Below, one piece after another: positions 34,692 through 45,237 of a stretch of 64,000 bases of DNA. This DNA comes from Enterococcus sp. BWR-S5 (GTDB lineage: Bacteria > Bacillota > Bacilli > Lactobacillales > Enterococcaceae). Each line of letters begins with the position of its first letter. Within the stretch, counting starts at the first letter, position 1. The stretch is taken from assembly GCF_016745255.1 (NCBI RefSeq), contig NZ_JADOEQ010000019.1, positions 1-64,000 on the forward strand, given 5' to 3'. The position numbers and the translations under genes are program-made. Under the pieces are notes generated by a model, which saw only the letters and a list, made by a program, of their open reading frames with translations, made no database searches and was not told the DNA's origin.

Positions 34692-35480
34692 TTATGGCAA
34701 CTCGGACAAAGTCCAAGTTATCACCGTTTTGTAAGTGGTTCCTGCTTGTTTCTCTGTTCTTCCCGGAATGTTCAGGTTAACAGCCGAATTCAAGTAAATT
34801 GGTTTGTTTCCATAGCTGCTATCCAGAACAGGTGTACCGTTCTTATCAAGCAACGGGGTCAATGTATCCTGCTGTCCGGCAGAATTGGCTGCCGAAGCAC
34901 CAAAGTTGATTGCCCAAGTACCTTCTCCTGTGCCTTTTACAGCAGTGGCAAGGATTTGGCTTTCTCCGACACTCATGTTGATCACGTCTTTTTTAACAGT
35001 CGGAGCAGTTGAATACCCATTCACTGAGCTTGTCCACGAATGATCTAAAGAGATCATCGCACCGTCCAGCTTGCGACCATTCGGATTGATAAACTGATCC
35101 TCCTGTTTGACAGACAACTCCCAGCCCGATCCTTCCGGACGATAATCAGAAACTTGAACAAAGTTCCCTCTTGCACTAGTATTATCCTTGAACAATTGGG
35201 CATACGCTGAATACACAGCATCTTCACTAACAGCTTTGTTAGTCCCAAACTGAAATTGCGGAACAAAATCAATTCTTAGTGAACCTTCCGTTTTAGGCGA
35301 ATCTCCCGGATCAGCAACATTCCCTGGATTTTCCGGATCGTAAACCTGTTGCTTATCCTCTACTTCGAATTCAATCATGCCTGTTCCCGCTTCTGATGTA
35401 GCTTCTGCTCCAGTTGCAGTATTAAGTGCTCCAAACAGAAGACAGCTGTACGCTATAGAGAGTAGTGTCCATTTTTTCAT
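34692..35480 (-). CDS. WxL domain surface protein (262 aa)
   Basis: 262 aa. Signal peptide (LSIAYSCLLFGALNTATGAE), linker YDPENPGNVADPGDSPKTEG, and a WxL domain with the first motif in GSGWELSVKQ and the terminal motif KTVITWTLSELP. Its start overlaps the stop of the LPXTG-like gene by 4 bp, so the two are coupled. Confidence 0.93.
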   Translation of the reverse strand: MKKWTLLSIAYSCLLFGALNTATGAEATSEAGTGMIEFEVEDKQQVYDPENPGNVADPGDSPKTEGSLRIDFVPQFQFGTNKAVSEDAVYSAYAQLFKDNTSARGNFVQVSDYRPEGSGWELSVKQEDQFINPNGRKLDGAMISLDHSWTSSVNGYSTAPTVKKDVINMSVGESQILATAVKGTGEGTWAINFGASAANSAGQQDTLTPLLDKNGTPVLDSSYGNKPIYLNSAVNLNIPGRTEKQAGTTYKTVITWTLSELP

Positions 35481-35866
35481 CGGTTCACACCCTCCTTATC
35501 ATTGTCCTCTTTTTTCCGTTTCCAGAAAAAGAGCAATAATGCCAGTGTTACGACGGCTACACCACCAACGGTCAGACCTTGTTTTACAATCTCACCAGTC
35601 GACGGGTAACTGCCACCAGGTTTTGTGGTCCCTCCGCCAGTTGGTTTATCCACTGTCGATGAATCCGTAGTAGGTGGTTCAGTTGTCGTTGGCGGTGGTG
35701 TACTGGAATCTACAGTTGCGTCTGATTCAAACGTAATCGCACCATTTGTTTGTACACTCGCAGATTTTTCAGACTCCTTTTCACTTGTTGCGGAAGCCCC
35801 AAGTGGTGATAGAGTAAGAAAGGAGAGTGCTACAAGCAAGCATAAAACTATTCTATTTTTTTGCAT
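35477..35866 (-). CDS. Small sortase-substrate-like protein with YPSTG
   Basis: 129 aa. Signal peptide (CLLVALSFLTLSPLGASA), a Thr/Pro-rich stalk (STPPPTTTEPPTTDSSTVDK), then SYPSTGE, a membrane helix (GLTVGGVAVVTLALLLFFW) and a KRKKED tail. Small LPXTG proteins are a regular part of WxL loci. Here the expected Leu is Tyr, which sortase A may recognise poorly. It may remain membrane-anchored or need a different sortase. Confidence 0.88.
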   Translation of the reverse strand: MQKNRIVLCLLVALSFLTLSPLGASATSEKESEKSASVQTNGAITFESDATVDSSTPPPTTTEPPTTDSSTVDKPTGGGTTKPGGSYPSTGEIVKQGLTVGGVAVVTLALLLFFWKRKKEDNDKEGVNR

Positions 35867-35880
35867 GTCCTCTTCTCCTT

Positions 35881-38800
35881 CTAGCGAGTTTCACTCAGCA
35901 CCCATAATATCGTGGCTTGGTATTCACCCAATCCTTTGACTGAACCAGCCGGTACTTCCAGCTTGAAGCCGGTATTTCCTGCACGCCATTCATCTGAGAT
36001 ATTGTACGTGTCTGTGCTTTGAGAGCGATCAACGATCTCTTGAGCGTTTGAACTCAGGATTACTTCGCTGCTTGGATCGTCATTAGTCTTTCTATAACGG
36101 ATTGCGTCTGAAATAACTGTTCCAGAACCTGCTTGTCTCGTTAACGGTGTTTCCAATTCAGCGGTTAAATACCATGTAGAGCGTTGGTAACGATTGTCCC
36201 AAATAATAAAATCCTGATCGTATTCCGGTTCATCTACTCTGATATCTCTTCCAACGACATTCTCTACACCAAAATCAATGACTTTCGGTGCTTGATAGAT
36301 AGACAATGTCCCATCAAATATATAGGTTACAGTTGTCCCTGCGCTTGTTACCGGAACGGTTGTTTCATTATCCGGACGCTTGAATACCTGGTAACGATTA
36401 TTCTCGATTGTTTGAATGGCAGTTAGAACGTCTGCACCTTCTACTGGATCAGTTAAATCAATCGTTTGACCAGCAGAGTAATCATCAATAGTGACTTCTG
36501 TTAATAGTTCATCACCATTTCGATCGACAAATTTTACGATGACAGAACCGTCTGGCGAGTAATAAAGGGCTATCTCATTCCCAGCTTTTTTGATTGTTCC
36601 TGAAATATCAGTCATAGACGCAGCATCACCCTCGACTTTATATAAAGTCAGTTGGTAATCTGTAAATAGATTGTCAGAAATTTCATCAATGATATCTGTT
36701 AGGTCATAGTTGTCCCCAGTGTTGTAATACAATGTTACTGGATTGGTACCATCAAACTTAGAATCACTGCTATCGATATAAGAAGCGGGCAATAATGCAT
36801 CTGATGAATCATAGAAAGAAAGGATGATATCTGTTAGGACATCGATTATTACATCATTAGATGTCGCTGAATACTCTTGACTTCCTTGACTACCATCTAC
36901 TTTGTTGAATCCAGAAATGCTAGATCGTGTCAGCGAAACATCTCGCTCGCCTTTACTAACTTCTATCGGTTTGATCTGATAAACGACAGAGAAGGAATTA
37001 TTAACTGCCGTTCCACCATACAATTCTTTGTTTTGAATACTTGTTAAGTGATTCTCTTTAACAAGTAATGAATACCCAAGAGTGCTGTTACCAGTCCAAA
37101 CATCACTGTCTGTTAGAGCTTGTTCCGTCTTTGTATTATCTTTATGAGTAAGCACAAACTTCGTTGTATTTGGAACTAACTCATAGCCAGCTGGAATAGC
37201 ATCTGCAAAGTTTTTGAACAACATTAATCCGGAATCCAGTGTTGTAGTAGACGTAACATCTATAATTTCTCCAACCTTGGGATTATCCTCACTGACTGTT
37301 TTATTTACAGTCAAGCCTTCTGGAATCACTGTTACATTCGTCTCTCCATAATTCGCTCTACTGGAATACGTACTTTCCAGCAAAACATCATTGATAAACT
37401 CTGTAGTGTCCATACCAACTTCTACCTGATAGGTATAAGTAAAGCTTTCTCCCGGAAGATATTCGTTCGCTGTATCAGTAAAAGTAAAGTTTGTGCCAGT
37501 GACCGTTGGTGTTGGTGCAGTTGCACCTGATTTACTACTTGAATAGTTGAATGAACCAGAAACATAACTGTTACTCTCCAAATCTTCAGTCATGATCGTA
37601 TTCTTCAAACGAATCTGATGACTTGGGATTGGCTCATTTGTTACTTCAACTTTATATTGAAGAATGTCACCTACTTTAGCCGTTGTAAAACTTGAATAGT
37701 CACTTTCCGTCTCACCTGCGGTCGTATTGATCACTTTTCTATCAACATCAATCTCCGGTTCTGCCGGAAGCTTTGTGATTGCTACTGCAGCGGGGTTCGA
37801 TGCACTTTCAGCTATTGTTCCATTCGTCTCATAAGAACCATTATCTGCCAAACGACTTGCTCCAGTGAATCCCCAATAAACTTGACGGTTCCATGCAGCT
37901 CCACCATTTGAGCTGTTCCATGTAGCATCGATATCAATATTCGACCAAGTTTGAGTTGGATACTCAATTTTATTTCCATTTACATCTACAGGACCAAATG
38001 TATAGCTTAGGTTCCCTGTAGTGATTGATGAAGCATCACCTGGTGTTCCATTTGGTTCCCATGAAATCTTCAGCTTGATCCACTGATTAAACCATGAGTT
38101 AGCTTCTGAGCCCGAAACATTCGGATTACCTGTTGCATTAGGTAATGTAGGTCCGATATGAGTAAATTTATCATATGCTTCACTTATCTGAGTCGTACCA
38201 TAGCCTGCAGTATCGGTTTTGGTCGTAGCCATTGCCAAATGTGGATAGGTGTGCGCTGCAGATGTAAGCCCCAACTGGTTTCTTAGCCTAAGATCGAAAT
38301 CATTTCGATAGTTCCCTGTGGATAGTGCATTATAAGTAGTATCCAACTCAACCCCTACGGAATTATAAATCATATTGAAATTATAGGTTCCGCGAGCTTG
38401 AGGCCATACGCCTATACCGCCACCACGACCACCGATTGCAGCATTTCCTGCAGGGTCATTCTGCATAACGAACACAAGACCATTCGCAGCACCAGCCCAA
38501 GGTGTGAAGGAGTTGAATGTCCGTCCACCTACAAACACATAACTTTCAAATTCAAAAGGATAATTCAAATCCAGCTTTTCGTTATACCACATTTGACCTT
38601 TCTGATTATAGGTAAAGCTGTTGTAAAGAACTGCCACATTATTACGACTTTCACTTAAGAAAGCATAATTTGCATTGTATCTGTCAGCTCCATTCGGTGC
38701 AGCATACCAAACCCCTGGGAAATTGAAAGCATCCAGCACATTGATTTTACTGTCTGCAACTTCTTGAGGTGTTGAAGCGGCTGATACAGGTGCCGGCTCC

Positions 38801-38901
38801 GGATAAATTCCGATGTACGCATTTCCTTCCGCAGGATTTATGAAAGCAAACACTAAGCTAAAAAGTAGACTAAGTATAAGCAAGACTCTTTTTTTCACCA
38901 T
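35881..38901 (-). CDS. Large lectin-like/MucBP/WxL adhesin
   Basis: 1006 aa. Signal peptide (LLILSLLFSLVFAFINPAEG), an L-type-lectin-like beta domain (about 50-370, with NVAVLYNSFTYNQKGQMWYN and GGIGVWPQARGTYNFNM), two or three DUF11-like repeats (about 380-690, QYKVEVTNEPIPSHQIRLKN), a MucBP-like part (VIVKFVDRNGDELLTEVTID, about 785-860) and a C-terminal WxL domain (WYLTAELETPL and TILWVLSETR). Probably binds glycans or mucin while held by its WxL domain. First gene of the operon; site AAGGAGG. Confidence 0.92.
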   Translation of the reverse strand: MVKKRVLLILSLLFSLVFAFINPAEGNAYIGIYPEPAPVSAASTPQEVADSKINVLDAFNFPGVWYAAPNGADRYNANYAFLSESRNNVAVLYNSFTYNQKGQMWYNEKLDLNYPFEFESYVFVGGRTFNSFTPWAGAANGLVFVMQNDPAGNAAIGGRGGGIGVWPQARGTYNFNMIYNSVGVELDTTYNALSTGNYRNDFDLRLRNQLGLTSAAHTYPHLAMATTKTDTAGYGTTQISEAYDKFTHIGPTLPNATGNPNVSGSEANSWFNQWIKLKISWEPNGTPGDASSITTGNLSYTFGPVDVNGNKIEYPTQTWSNIDIDATWNSSNGGAAWNRQVYWGFTGASRLADNGSYETNGTIAESASNPAAVAITKLPAEPEIDVDRKVINTTAGETESDYSSFTTAKVGDILQYKVEVTNEPIPSHQIRLKNTIMTEDLESNSYVSGSFNYSSSKSGATAPTPTVTGTNFTFTDTANEYLPGESFTYTYQVEVGMDTTEFINDVLLESTYSSRANYGETNVTVIPEGLTVNKTVSEDNPKVGEIIDVTSTTTLDSGLMLFKNFADAIPAGYELVPNTTKFVLTHKDNTKTEQALTDSDVWTGNSTLGYSLLVKENHLTSIQNKELYGGTAVNNSFSVVYQIKPIEVSKGERDVSLTRSSISGFNKVDGSQGSQEYSATSNDVIIDVLTDIILSFYDSSDALLPASYIDSSDSKFDGTNPVTLYYNTGDNYDLTDIIDEISDNLFTDYQLTLYKVEGDAASMTDISGTIKKAGNEIALYYSPDGSVIVKFVDRNGDELLTEVTIDDYSAGQTIDLTDPVEGADVLTAIQTIENNRYQVFKRPDNETTVPVTSAGTTVTYIFDGTLSIYQAPKVIDFGVENVVGRDIRVDEPEYDQDFIIWDNRYQRSTWYLTAELETPLTRQAGSGTVISDAIRYRKTNDDPSSEVILSSNAQEIVDRSQSTDTYNISDEWRAGNTGFKLEVPAGSVKGLGEYQATILWVLSETR

Positions 38902-39052
38902 ATTTTTCCTCCTTTCTCATTTTTTCTGTATGCCTGCCTCAAAGCATACGAATTTATTTCAACTTCTAATAAAAGAAAAACAGCTTAGACTTCACATTGT
39001 GTTCCTGTTCTTCTTTTTAGAGAAATGAAATACTTATTTGAGGAAACTCATC

Positions 39053-39778
39053 TCATATAGGAGGAGCTAAATCTAACATATATCCCTTTGAGCGAACTGT
39101 ACGAATATACTCTGGATTAACTGAGCTACGTTCTATTTTTCCTCTTAAATGAAAAATTAAGTTTGCTACTCGATAATTTTGATTATTAAACTCTTTACCC
39201 CAAATAGCCTCATACAGCTCTTCATACGAAACTGCATTATTCATATTTTTATAGAGGATGTCCATGATTTTATATTCAAGTCTAGTCAACGGAATTTCTC
39301 CTTTACCAACTATTCTCACACTGTGATTTCTAGGCACTAATTGCAATTTCTTACTGTATTCATAACCTTCACATTCACTGGAACTAAGAGTATTCTCATT
39401 TCCAAACACTTTATCATTTCCCTTTTTTTTCTTTTCTAGATTGTTGGAAATAATCAATTGCAGTTCATTAGCTTCACAATCTTCAGGAATAATTCCTACT
39501 GCCCCAAGTTCTAAATAAATTGTGCGCACAAGTTTTTGACTACTAGTAGGAAATACCCAAACAAGGGCATTTGTTCTTTCTCTTAACTTGATTAGAATGT
39601 TGCATGTCTTCGCTGTATCTTTCAATGAATTTTCTCTGACAATAATCGCATCTAACCCTATAGCTTTTTGTTCATAGTTTTCAATCGTTAATGGTACAAC
39701 ATGGATATTATTCTTTTTAAGTTCCTCTGAATAAAGCGCATCGAAATCTTCTGATAAATCAATTACTCCTGTATTCAT
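39053..39778 (-). CDS. OmpR-type winged-helix regulator of the WxL locus
   Basis: 241 aa. The C-terminal 100 residues are a trans_reg_C winged helix (TRLEYKIMDILYKNMNNAVS, LIFHLRGKIERSSVNPEYIR, TVRSKGYML). The N-terminal part resembles a receiver fold but has no clear phosphoacceptor Asp pattern, so it is an atypical or orphan response regulator. No histidine kinase is nearby. Such regulators precede enterococcal WxL operons. Its start has the site GGAGGGAG. A long 5' region with an 18-bp inverted repeat pair follows (39831-40256). Confidence 0.85.
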   Translation of the reverse strand: MNTGVIDLSEDFDALYSEELKKNNIHVVPLTIENYEQKAIGLDAIIVRENSLKDTAKTCNILIKLRERTNALVWVFPTSSQKLVRTIYLELGAVGIIPEDCEANELQLIISNNLEKKKKGNDKVFGNENTLSSSECEGYEYSKKLQLVPRNHSVRIVGKGEIPLTRLEYKIMDILYKNMNNAVSYEELYEAIWGKEFNNQNYRVANLIFHLRGKIERSSVNPEYIRTVRSKGYMLDLAPPI

Positions 39779-39830
39779 GAACTCCCTCCTTGCTAATATT
39801 CATTAAATGCTGTAATATTTTTTTATCTTA

Positions 39831-40256
39831 AAAGGATATACTTTGAGAAATGTTTCTGCATATTTCTTTCTATATAAAACAATGATAACTCAATTTTTTT
39901 TAGATGTCTATATATTATTTTATCATTTTTTTACTTTTTTTTACTTTTTTTTGAGAAAAAGAACTAACTGAAAATATATTCAAACCTAAAAAAATATTTT
40001 GAAATACAAAAAGATATGTTTGTTCATTGAAAAGGTTGTGTTAAAAATCGTATTTGCGTGTTAGCCGTCAAATTTGTCGTCAACATTACTTTGGATATAT
40101 GGTTTTGAAACAAGTACAACTACTCAATAAAGTATTTTTTTAGTCCGCAATCTTCCCCTTTCCTTCTTAATTTTATGCCGTCAAATAAGCCGTCATCTTT
40201 TTATGAGTATCCTATTCCATTAACATTCTCTATATTTGTCTCAAAGTATATCCTTT
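39831..40256. repeat. 18-bp inverted repeat pair in regulator upstream region
   Basis: AAAGGATATACTTTGAGA at 39831-39848 and its exact complement at 40239-40256 face each other across 390 bp. The interval contains poly-T tracts, repeated TTTGACGGC-type motifs, and no gene. It could hold two operators for the adjacent regulator or the ends of an invertible promoter segment. Confidence 0.6.
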
Positions 40257-40340
40257 CCAGACATGACTTTCACATGATTTAGCAAATTATATCAATTTAC
40301 CCTAATTTTAATATTGCTTGATTCAAAAATCTCATTTTTT

Positions 40341-40443
40341 ATATTTTCCGTAAATAACCTGTCTTCTATATTTTGGCGCAAATACTAAATGATACTTACA
40401 TGTCCATACTGTGTATGATAAACTTTCGTTAACCTTTTTCATA
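40341..40443 (-). pseudogene. tnpA: IS200/IS605 TnpA N-terminal relic
   Basis: The frame encodes KKVNESLSYTVWTCKYHLVF then APKYRRQVIYGKYKK and a stop: the first 36 residues of an IS200-type Y1 transposase (HUH enzyme). The rest is missing. The hairpin and sequence to 40560 look like the IS end. Confidence 0.85.
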
Positions 40444-40639
40444 AAGGTACCTCCTAAACTTTTTGATGTGGTAGTTGGGAAACCAACTTCATCTTAACAG
40501 TTTAAGAGGCTTTTTTACTCATGCTGGAAAATCTCCGGAACCCCTAGCGTAGCTAGGAGGGTTCAGAACATACAATAAATAGGACTGATGAAAGTAGAAA
40601 TACTTTTCTCAGTCCATGTTTATTTTTATATAAAAAAAC

Positions 40640-41512
40640 ATATCGTTCTCTGATAGGATCAAGTTACCATACAAAATCTAACGGCAGAAACGATATGCTA
40701 TGCTTAATACTATCAAAAAAATGCTTCGAATTATAGACAAAAATCTCACGATTTTAGCTGTTTTAGAACAAAACATGAAAGGCAAACACACTTTAGTTAT
40801 TAAAGCTAAACCAGCCCCTTGTTTTTCTCATTGTCCTCACTACCATACATCACTTGAAAACAGTACAAGTTTCATTTGTGCTGAAGGGAAAACAGAGCAG
40901 TTGCTTGATGTTCTTCCTTCTAGAAAATTGAACCATTTGGTTCATTACTTTCAGAAATATCCAAATCGAGACCACGTACAATCTCTAGTAACTAATATAA
41001 ATGCCTCTTATTTTCAATTGACTTCACGTGTATTCCCTCAAGCAAAGCTTGTCCTTGATCGATTTCATGTTGCTCAACACCTTAATCGGCTCTTTAATAC
41101 CTTTCTCATCAAAGAAGTTGCACGATTACAGCAGAAAAATAAGCAAAATTTAGCGAATAAATTAAAAAATCGCGCCAAAATTAGTCATTCGATACAAAAA
41201 ATGACACAGCTTTAAATCACCTAAATTTCCCTACATGATAGAAGAAACGATTATTGATTGACTCCTTGATTTTTCTCCTGCACTGCGTTTTACGTATCAA
41301 GTATTTCATGAATTAACAGAAGCTTTCCGAAGGAAAAATCACAAACAATTCTTTGGACAACTGCAGATACTTCCACATGGATTGGACGAAACATTTCAGA
41401 TCACAATCGGCTACTTACTCCCTTATCAAATCGTTCATAAAAAAAGTACATGTTTTCATATTTTGAAAGGATTTAAAGCTGCAAGAGACACGTTTTAGAG
41501 TCTTGACATGGG
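40640..41512 (+). pseudogene. ISL3 family transposase, decayed
   Basis: The open part (40700-41215) reads as ISL3 transposase with internal deletions: KAKPAPCFSHCPHYHTSLEN (zinc-finger-like start), AKLVLDRFHVAQHLNRLFNT (DDE core region). After a stop, more family sequence follows: LLDFSPALRFTYQVFHELTE and ILKGFKAARDTF to about 41497. Large parts are missing, so it is inactive. A terminal sequence near 40650 (ATCGTTCTCTGATAGG) may be an end. Confidence 0.8.
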
Positions 41513-41821
41513 TGTTCATCACTTCCCGTTTGAATACAGATAGATTATGACATTGCATATGCCTTCTTGGTAAGAATGACATAACAAAGGAGGTTGGTTA
41601 TCGAAAGTTTTTCTCTTTCAATAACCAACCTCCTTATTTCTACTCATCAGTCAGATTTGACAATGAGCTAGAAAAGTCCCTGATTACTATGCAACTCCCT
41701 TTCATTTATAATTCACATCTCTTATCATCAATGCTGTACAATACAATACCATCATGTTGACATCCTATTAATTGTACATTATTATATTCATATACCACAA
41801 CAACTTTTTATTACTCTTTTG

Positions 41822-41868
41822 AGTGATACTCCCTTTAGCTATCTCATTCTGAGATAGCTTTTTGTTGC
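41822..41868. terminator. Hairpin terminator
   Basis: AGCTATCTC and GAGATAGCT form a 9-bp stem followed by TTTTTG. It is a near copy of the hairpin at about 55177-55206; both lie in a block of partial similarity (CAACAAC..TTTTTATT..GAGTRATACTCC). Confidence 0.65.
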
Positions 41869-41911
41869 GTGTTCTGGTAATATTTTGATTTGAATGCAGA
41901 CAAAAAAACGA

Positions 41912-42475
41912 TTAGGGAATATAACTATCTATAAACTTGAATTGATTGTTTTTATATTGAAAATGAAGAATGCAACAATTTGAAAACGATTTTCCATCTA
42001 ATAATTTTTCTGGATTTCCAAAATGAGAAAGAAAACATCGACATGCACCAGCATGTGAGACTGCCAATACTGATTGATGATCCTCTTTTTCCATAATTGT
42101 TTGAAGTATTTTAAAGACTCTGTCCATCACTTGCTGCTTTGTTTCACCTCCTCCTTTAGAAAAGAAATCATCATATTCTTCTAAGGGAGGATTCAAATCT
42201 TCAGATTCACCTTCATAAACTCCAAAGAACCTTTCTTTCAACCCCTTTTCTCTTTGATAATGTTTTTTTGTAATAATTTCTAAGGTGTCACAACATCTTT
42301 CAGCAGTGGAGCTATAGTAATGATCAAATAAAATATCCTTTAATAATTCCCTTGCTCTTTTGGTCTGCTCTATACCATTATCAGTTAGTGGTGAATCACA
42401 CCAGCCTTGTATCTTTTTTCTCTTATTAAACAACGTTTCTCCATGTCTCATTAAGTACAAATTTTTTATAGTCAT
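41912..42475 (-). CDS. Histidine phosphatase (phosphoglycerate mutase-like)
   Basis: 187 aa. Catalytic motif LYLMRHGETLFNKRKKIQGW with the phospho-His, the acid region ERFFGVYEGE, and the second catalytic His in AVSHAGACRCFL. This is the 2H/dPGM superfamily, substrate unknown; enterococcal relatives act on small phosphorylated metabolites. Complete, with no operon partners, and surrounded by IS relics. Confidence 0.9.
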   Translation of the reverse strand: MTIKNLYLMRHGETLFNKRKKIQGWCDSPLTDNGIEQTKRARELLKDILFDHYYSSTAERCCDTLEIITKKHYQREKGLKERFFGVYEGESEDLNPPLEEYDDFFSKGGGETKQQVMDRVFKILQTIMEKEDHQSVLAVSHAGACRCFLSHFGNPEKLLDGKSFSNCCILHFQYKNNQFKFIDSYIP

Positions 42476-42734
42476 ATAGGTTGCCTCCTCGTATGTTGTT
42501 ATTGTCAGAAAAAACTGACAATAGTTATATTTAAACCTTAGTTTAAAATTGTGGTAATCAGATAGAGGTCATCGTATTTCCTCCTTGAATCACTATCTTC
42601 CTTTTTTAGACTGACGCCTCTTTTTGCGATAGTATATGAATCAGCTAGATAGAACATCGTTTCTGGATATCAAACGAGGCTATATCCTCCAAGTATAGAG
42701 AGGATAACCACTATCTGACAAATCCTTGAAAGTA

Positions 42735-43075
42735 TCTGATTTTATGTTCTTTATTGGCAATGATGTTGATAAGAGAAGCCACGAAGTTGCTCTAATTGAT
42801 GAAAGTGAGTGAACAACTTAAAATTCATCAATTCATACCATCTACTTCCAGAAATACTATGATAGACATGGAAATGACTGGACATTACTGGCTTCCATTT
42901 TTTCATTTCTAAATATCCGTTACAGCATTCAACCCTTTCAAATCAGATATTTTACGAGGTTTCTACATAAAACTTGATGCGATACTAATTACTCAGGTTA
43001 TACGTTTAGAATTGCAGGGCAAAACCATCTTGCCTACTGAAGAAACCTTTCGATTCGAGTGATTCAGATACAGCT
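42735..43075 (+). pseudogene. IS110 family transposase relic
   Basis: Translation through several stops gives FIGNDVDKRSHEVALIDESE and MEMTGHYWLPFFHF, VTAFNPFKSDILRGFYIKLD. These are the GxDVSK, GMEATGHYW and NPxQ landmarks of the IS110 DEDD transposase N-terminal half. The C-terminal half is absent. The rest of 42480-44085 holds only weak protein-like fragments and a terminator-like hairpin at 44004-44022 (CCGTCC / GGAACGG). Confidence 0.75.
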
Positions 43076-44088
43076 CGGATGATAATTTTTCTAATCTAAA
43101 ATGAAAATTTACATTACTTAATAAAAATTATAATTACACTCGAGATATCCAACTTACCCTTATTGAAAAGTATTATAACTTTTGTTTTTTACTCAGTTTC
43201 ATTTCAAACATAGGCTAGAATATATATTGCACGATTATTATCCCTTAAACTCCCCCTCATAAAAATTTGTATGGCAACTTTAAAATACATTATTTTGCTT
43301 CCTATCTATTCTATAACGCCATTTAGCAACACAATGTTCATATATACACGTTTCGACTAACTTTGAATATCGTTCGACAACATAGAACACAACGAAAGGG
43401 TAGTTAATTCGAACAAAAAATGCTCTTACTATTCACTAAAGAGTAACAAGGGCTTTTCTATAAAAATCAGTAGCAGTTAAGTTAACATGGTACATACTAT
43501 GTTAGCACTTTACCTTTGTAATGAAAAAATGTAGACAAAAAACAGCCTCCATAGAGACGGTGAAGGACAAGAAATAATTCTTTGACTTTGAGGTGTCAAT
43601 GCCCTTAACTATACTGACAGTATACTAAAATAACTCTCATTTGCCCCTACCTAATTCAGGAAAAAATTTTACTTAATTTGAATACTCTTTTACATCTGCT
43701 TATTAAGCAAACTCGCTGAATACATACGGAAAGTGGTTAAACAGAAGCGTTACCCCAAAAGAGTAATAGTGAAAAATTGAACAGGTTTGCTTTTAAGTTA
43801 AAACTACAGTAGTTGATACTGTAGTCGCTGCCAATACACATTTTTTACCGAATAGGAACCACTCCTAAAGAGCGGCTAAGCAAAAAAGGAGTGACCTGCA
43901 AGTTCATTGAACGGATTAGTTTTCGCTGGATACTTGCATCTTAACAATATCACTTTAAAAAAGTATTTGCAAAAGATTTTAATGATATCTTATAAACAAA
44001 AAAACCGTCCCAAAAGGAACGGTTGCTGAAATAGCTGTGAGTGAGATAGCAACTCACATTTTCATAATAGTATCTTTGAAGATGTTTG

Positions 44089-44301
44089 TCAAAGATTTAC
44101 AATACTATCAACCTGGTTCCTATAGTACTCTTCATCATGATTACTAATAGTTTGCTGTGAACAGAAATATGAGATTGGAAAACCCAATTTGTCACTTAGC
44201 TCTCGTAAAACTTCGAAACTTAGAATGTTAGTTCTCATTTCATATTTAGAAATCTTCAGACTGAAAGGCTCACTGAGGAAAATGTCTCCCGTGTGCACCA
44301 C
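44089..44301 (-). pseudogene. XRE-family regulator fragment
   Basis: The 70-codon frame contains ISKYEMRTNILSFEVLRELS and DKLGFPISYFC, the second half of an XRE helix-turn-helix and the start of its linker. The first HTH helices are missing, so it is a fragment or a fused remnant. Confidence 0.5.
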
Positions 44302-44339
44302 GTTTACTCAAAGCTCCTTAAAGGAGCTCTTTTTTCTAC

Positions 44340-44640
44340 TTCTTCTGATTTCCTTTTCCTATAAATGGATTAATCTCTTCAAGTAATGTGAGTGGGTCTA
44401 TTACTAAATCCTCTTGAAGCTGATTACGAATATATTATTCTATCGGCTTCCTATTTCTTCCTACCGTATCTACATGGTATCCTCGACACCCAAACTTTCA
44501 GTTACCATATCTATATTTTAGATTGGTATGTCTGTCAAAAATCATTAAACTGCTTTTTCCTTTTTAATAGCCCATGAACTGTGAAATACTTAATTTTGGC
44601 ACGAATACCAAATGATACTTACATTTCCATACAGTTCGTT
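44340..44640 (-). pseudogene. tnpA: Second IS200 TnpA relic, inside glgA
   Basis: [13 protein letters not shown] from the transposase N-terminus joins, after an internal deletion, to KYRYGN-stop-KFGCRGYHVD, TVGRNRKPIE-stop-YIRNQL and EDLVIDPLTLLEEINPFIG, the typical IS200 C-terminus. The left junction replaces the continuation of the glgA relic, so the element truncated glgA. Confidence 0.8.
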
Positions 44641-45237
44641 AGCCTTTTCCATCCGCAGTACACCATCAAGTCCCGAGCCAAATTCCGGTGTCTGAATTTC
44701 TTCAGCGTAAGAGGGACTGACTGTATTAACTCTTCCTGCATATAAAATTCCTGTTTTTAGGAAATTAACATTGTTGTCAAAACGAACCGTTCCATCATAA
44801 TACCGCTCTTTTCCCATTCCAAAAAGATCAGATAGAATATCTTCGCCAAAAATTCCTTGAAACTCAATATTATGAATTGTCAGGACAGTTTCAATCACTT
44901 GATACGCCTGAATCCAATGATACTTTTCTCTAATCAGAAATGGAATCATTGCTGATGGTAATCATTTACATGAATGATATCCGGAATAAAATCAATTTTC
45001 TCCAGCATCTCCACCACCGCAAGCTGAAAATAGGCAAATCGTTCCCCATCATCATAAAAACCATACAATCCATCCCGATCAAAATAATACTGATTATCAA
45101 CAAAATAATACGTCACGTCATCAAGCACCAGTTTTTTTATACCGCAATACTGGTGACGCCAGCAACATCACCCAAGCCGCCGGTTTTGAAAAATGGTGTA
45201 CATTCAGCTGCAGTAAATAAAACTTTCATTCAGACCT
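44590..45237 (-). pseudogene. glgA: Glycogen synthase (GlgA) remnant
   Basis: Begins at 45237 with [20 protein letters not shown], the ADP-glucose-binding KTGGL motif, then breaks by frameshift. It continues as [48 protein letters not shown] and [20 protein letters not shown] before an IS200 relic cuts it. Only the N-terminal starch-synthase domain remains. Confidence 0.9.
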
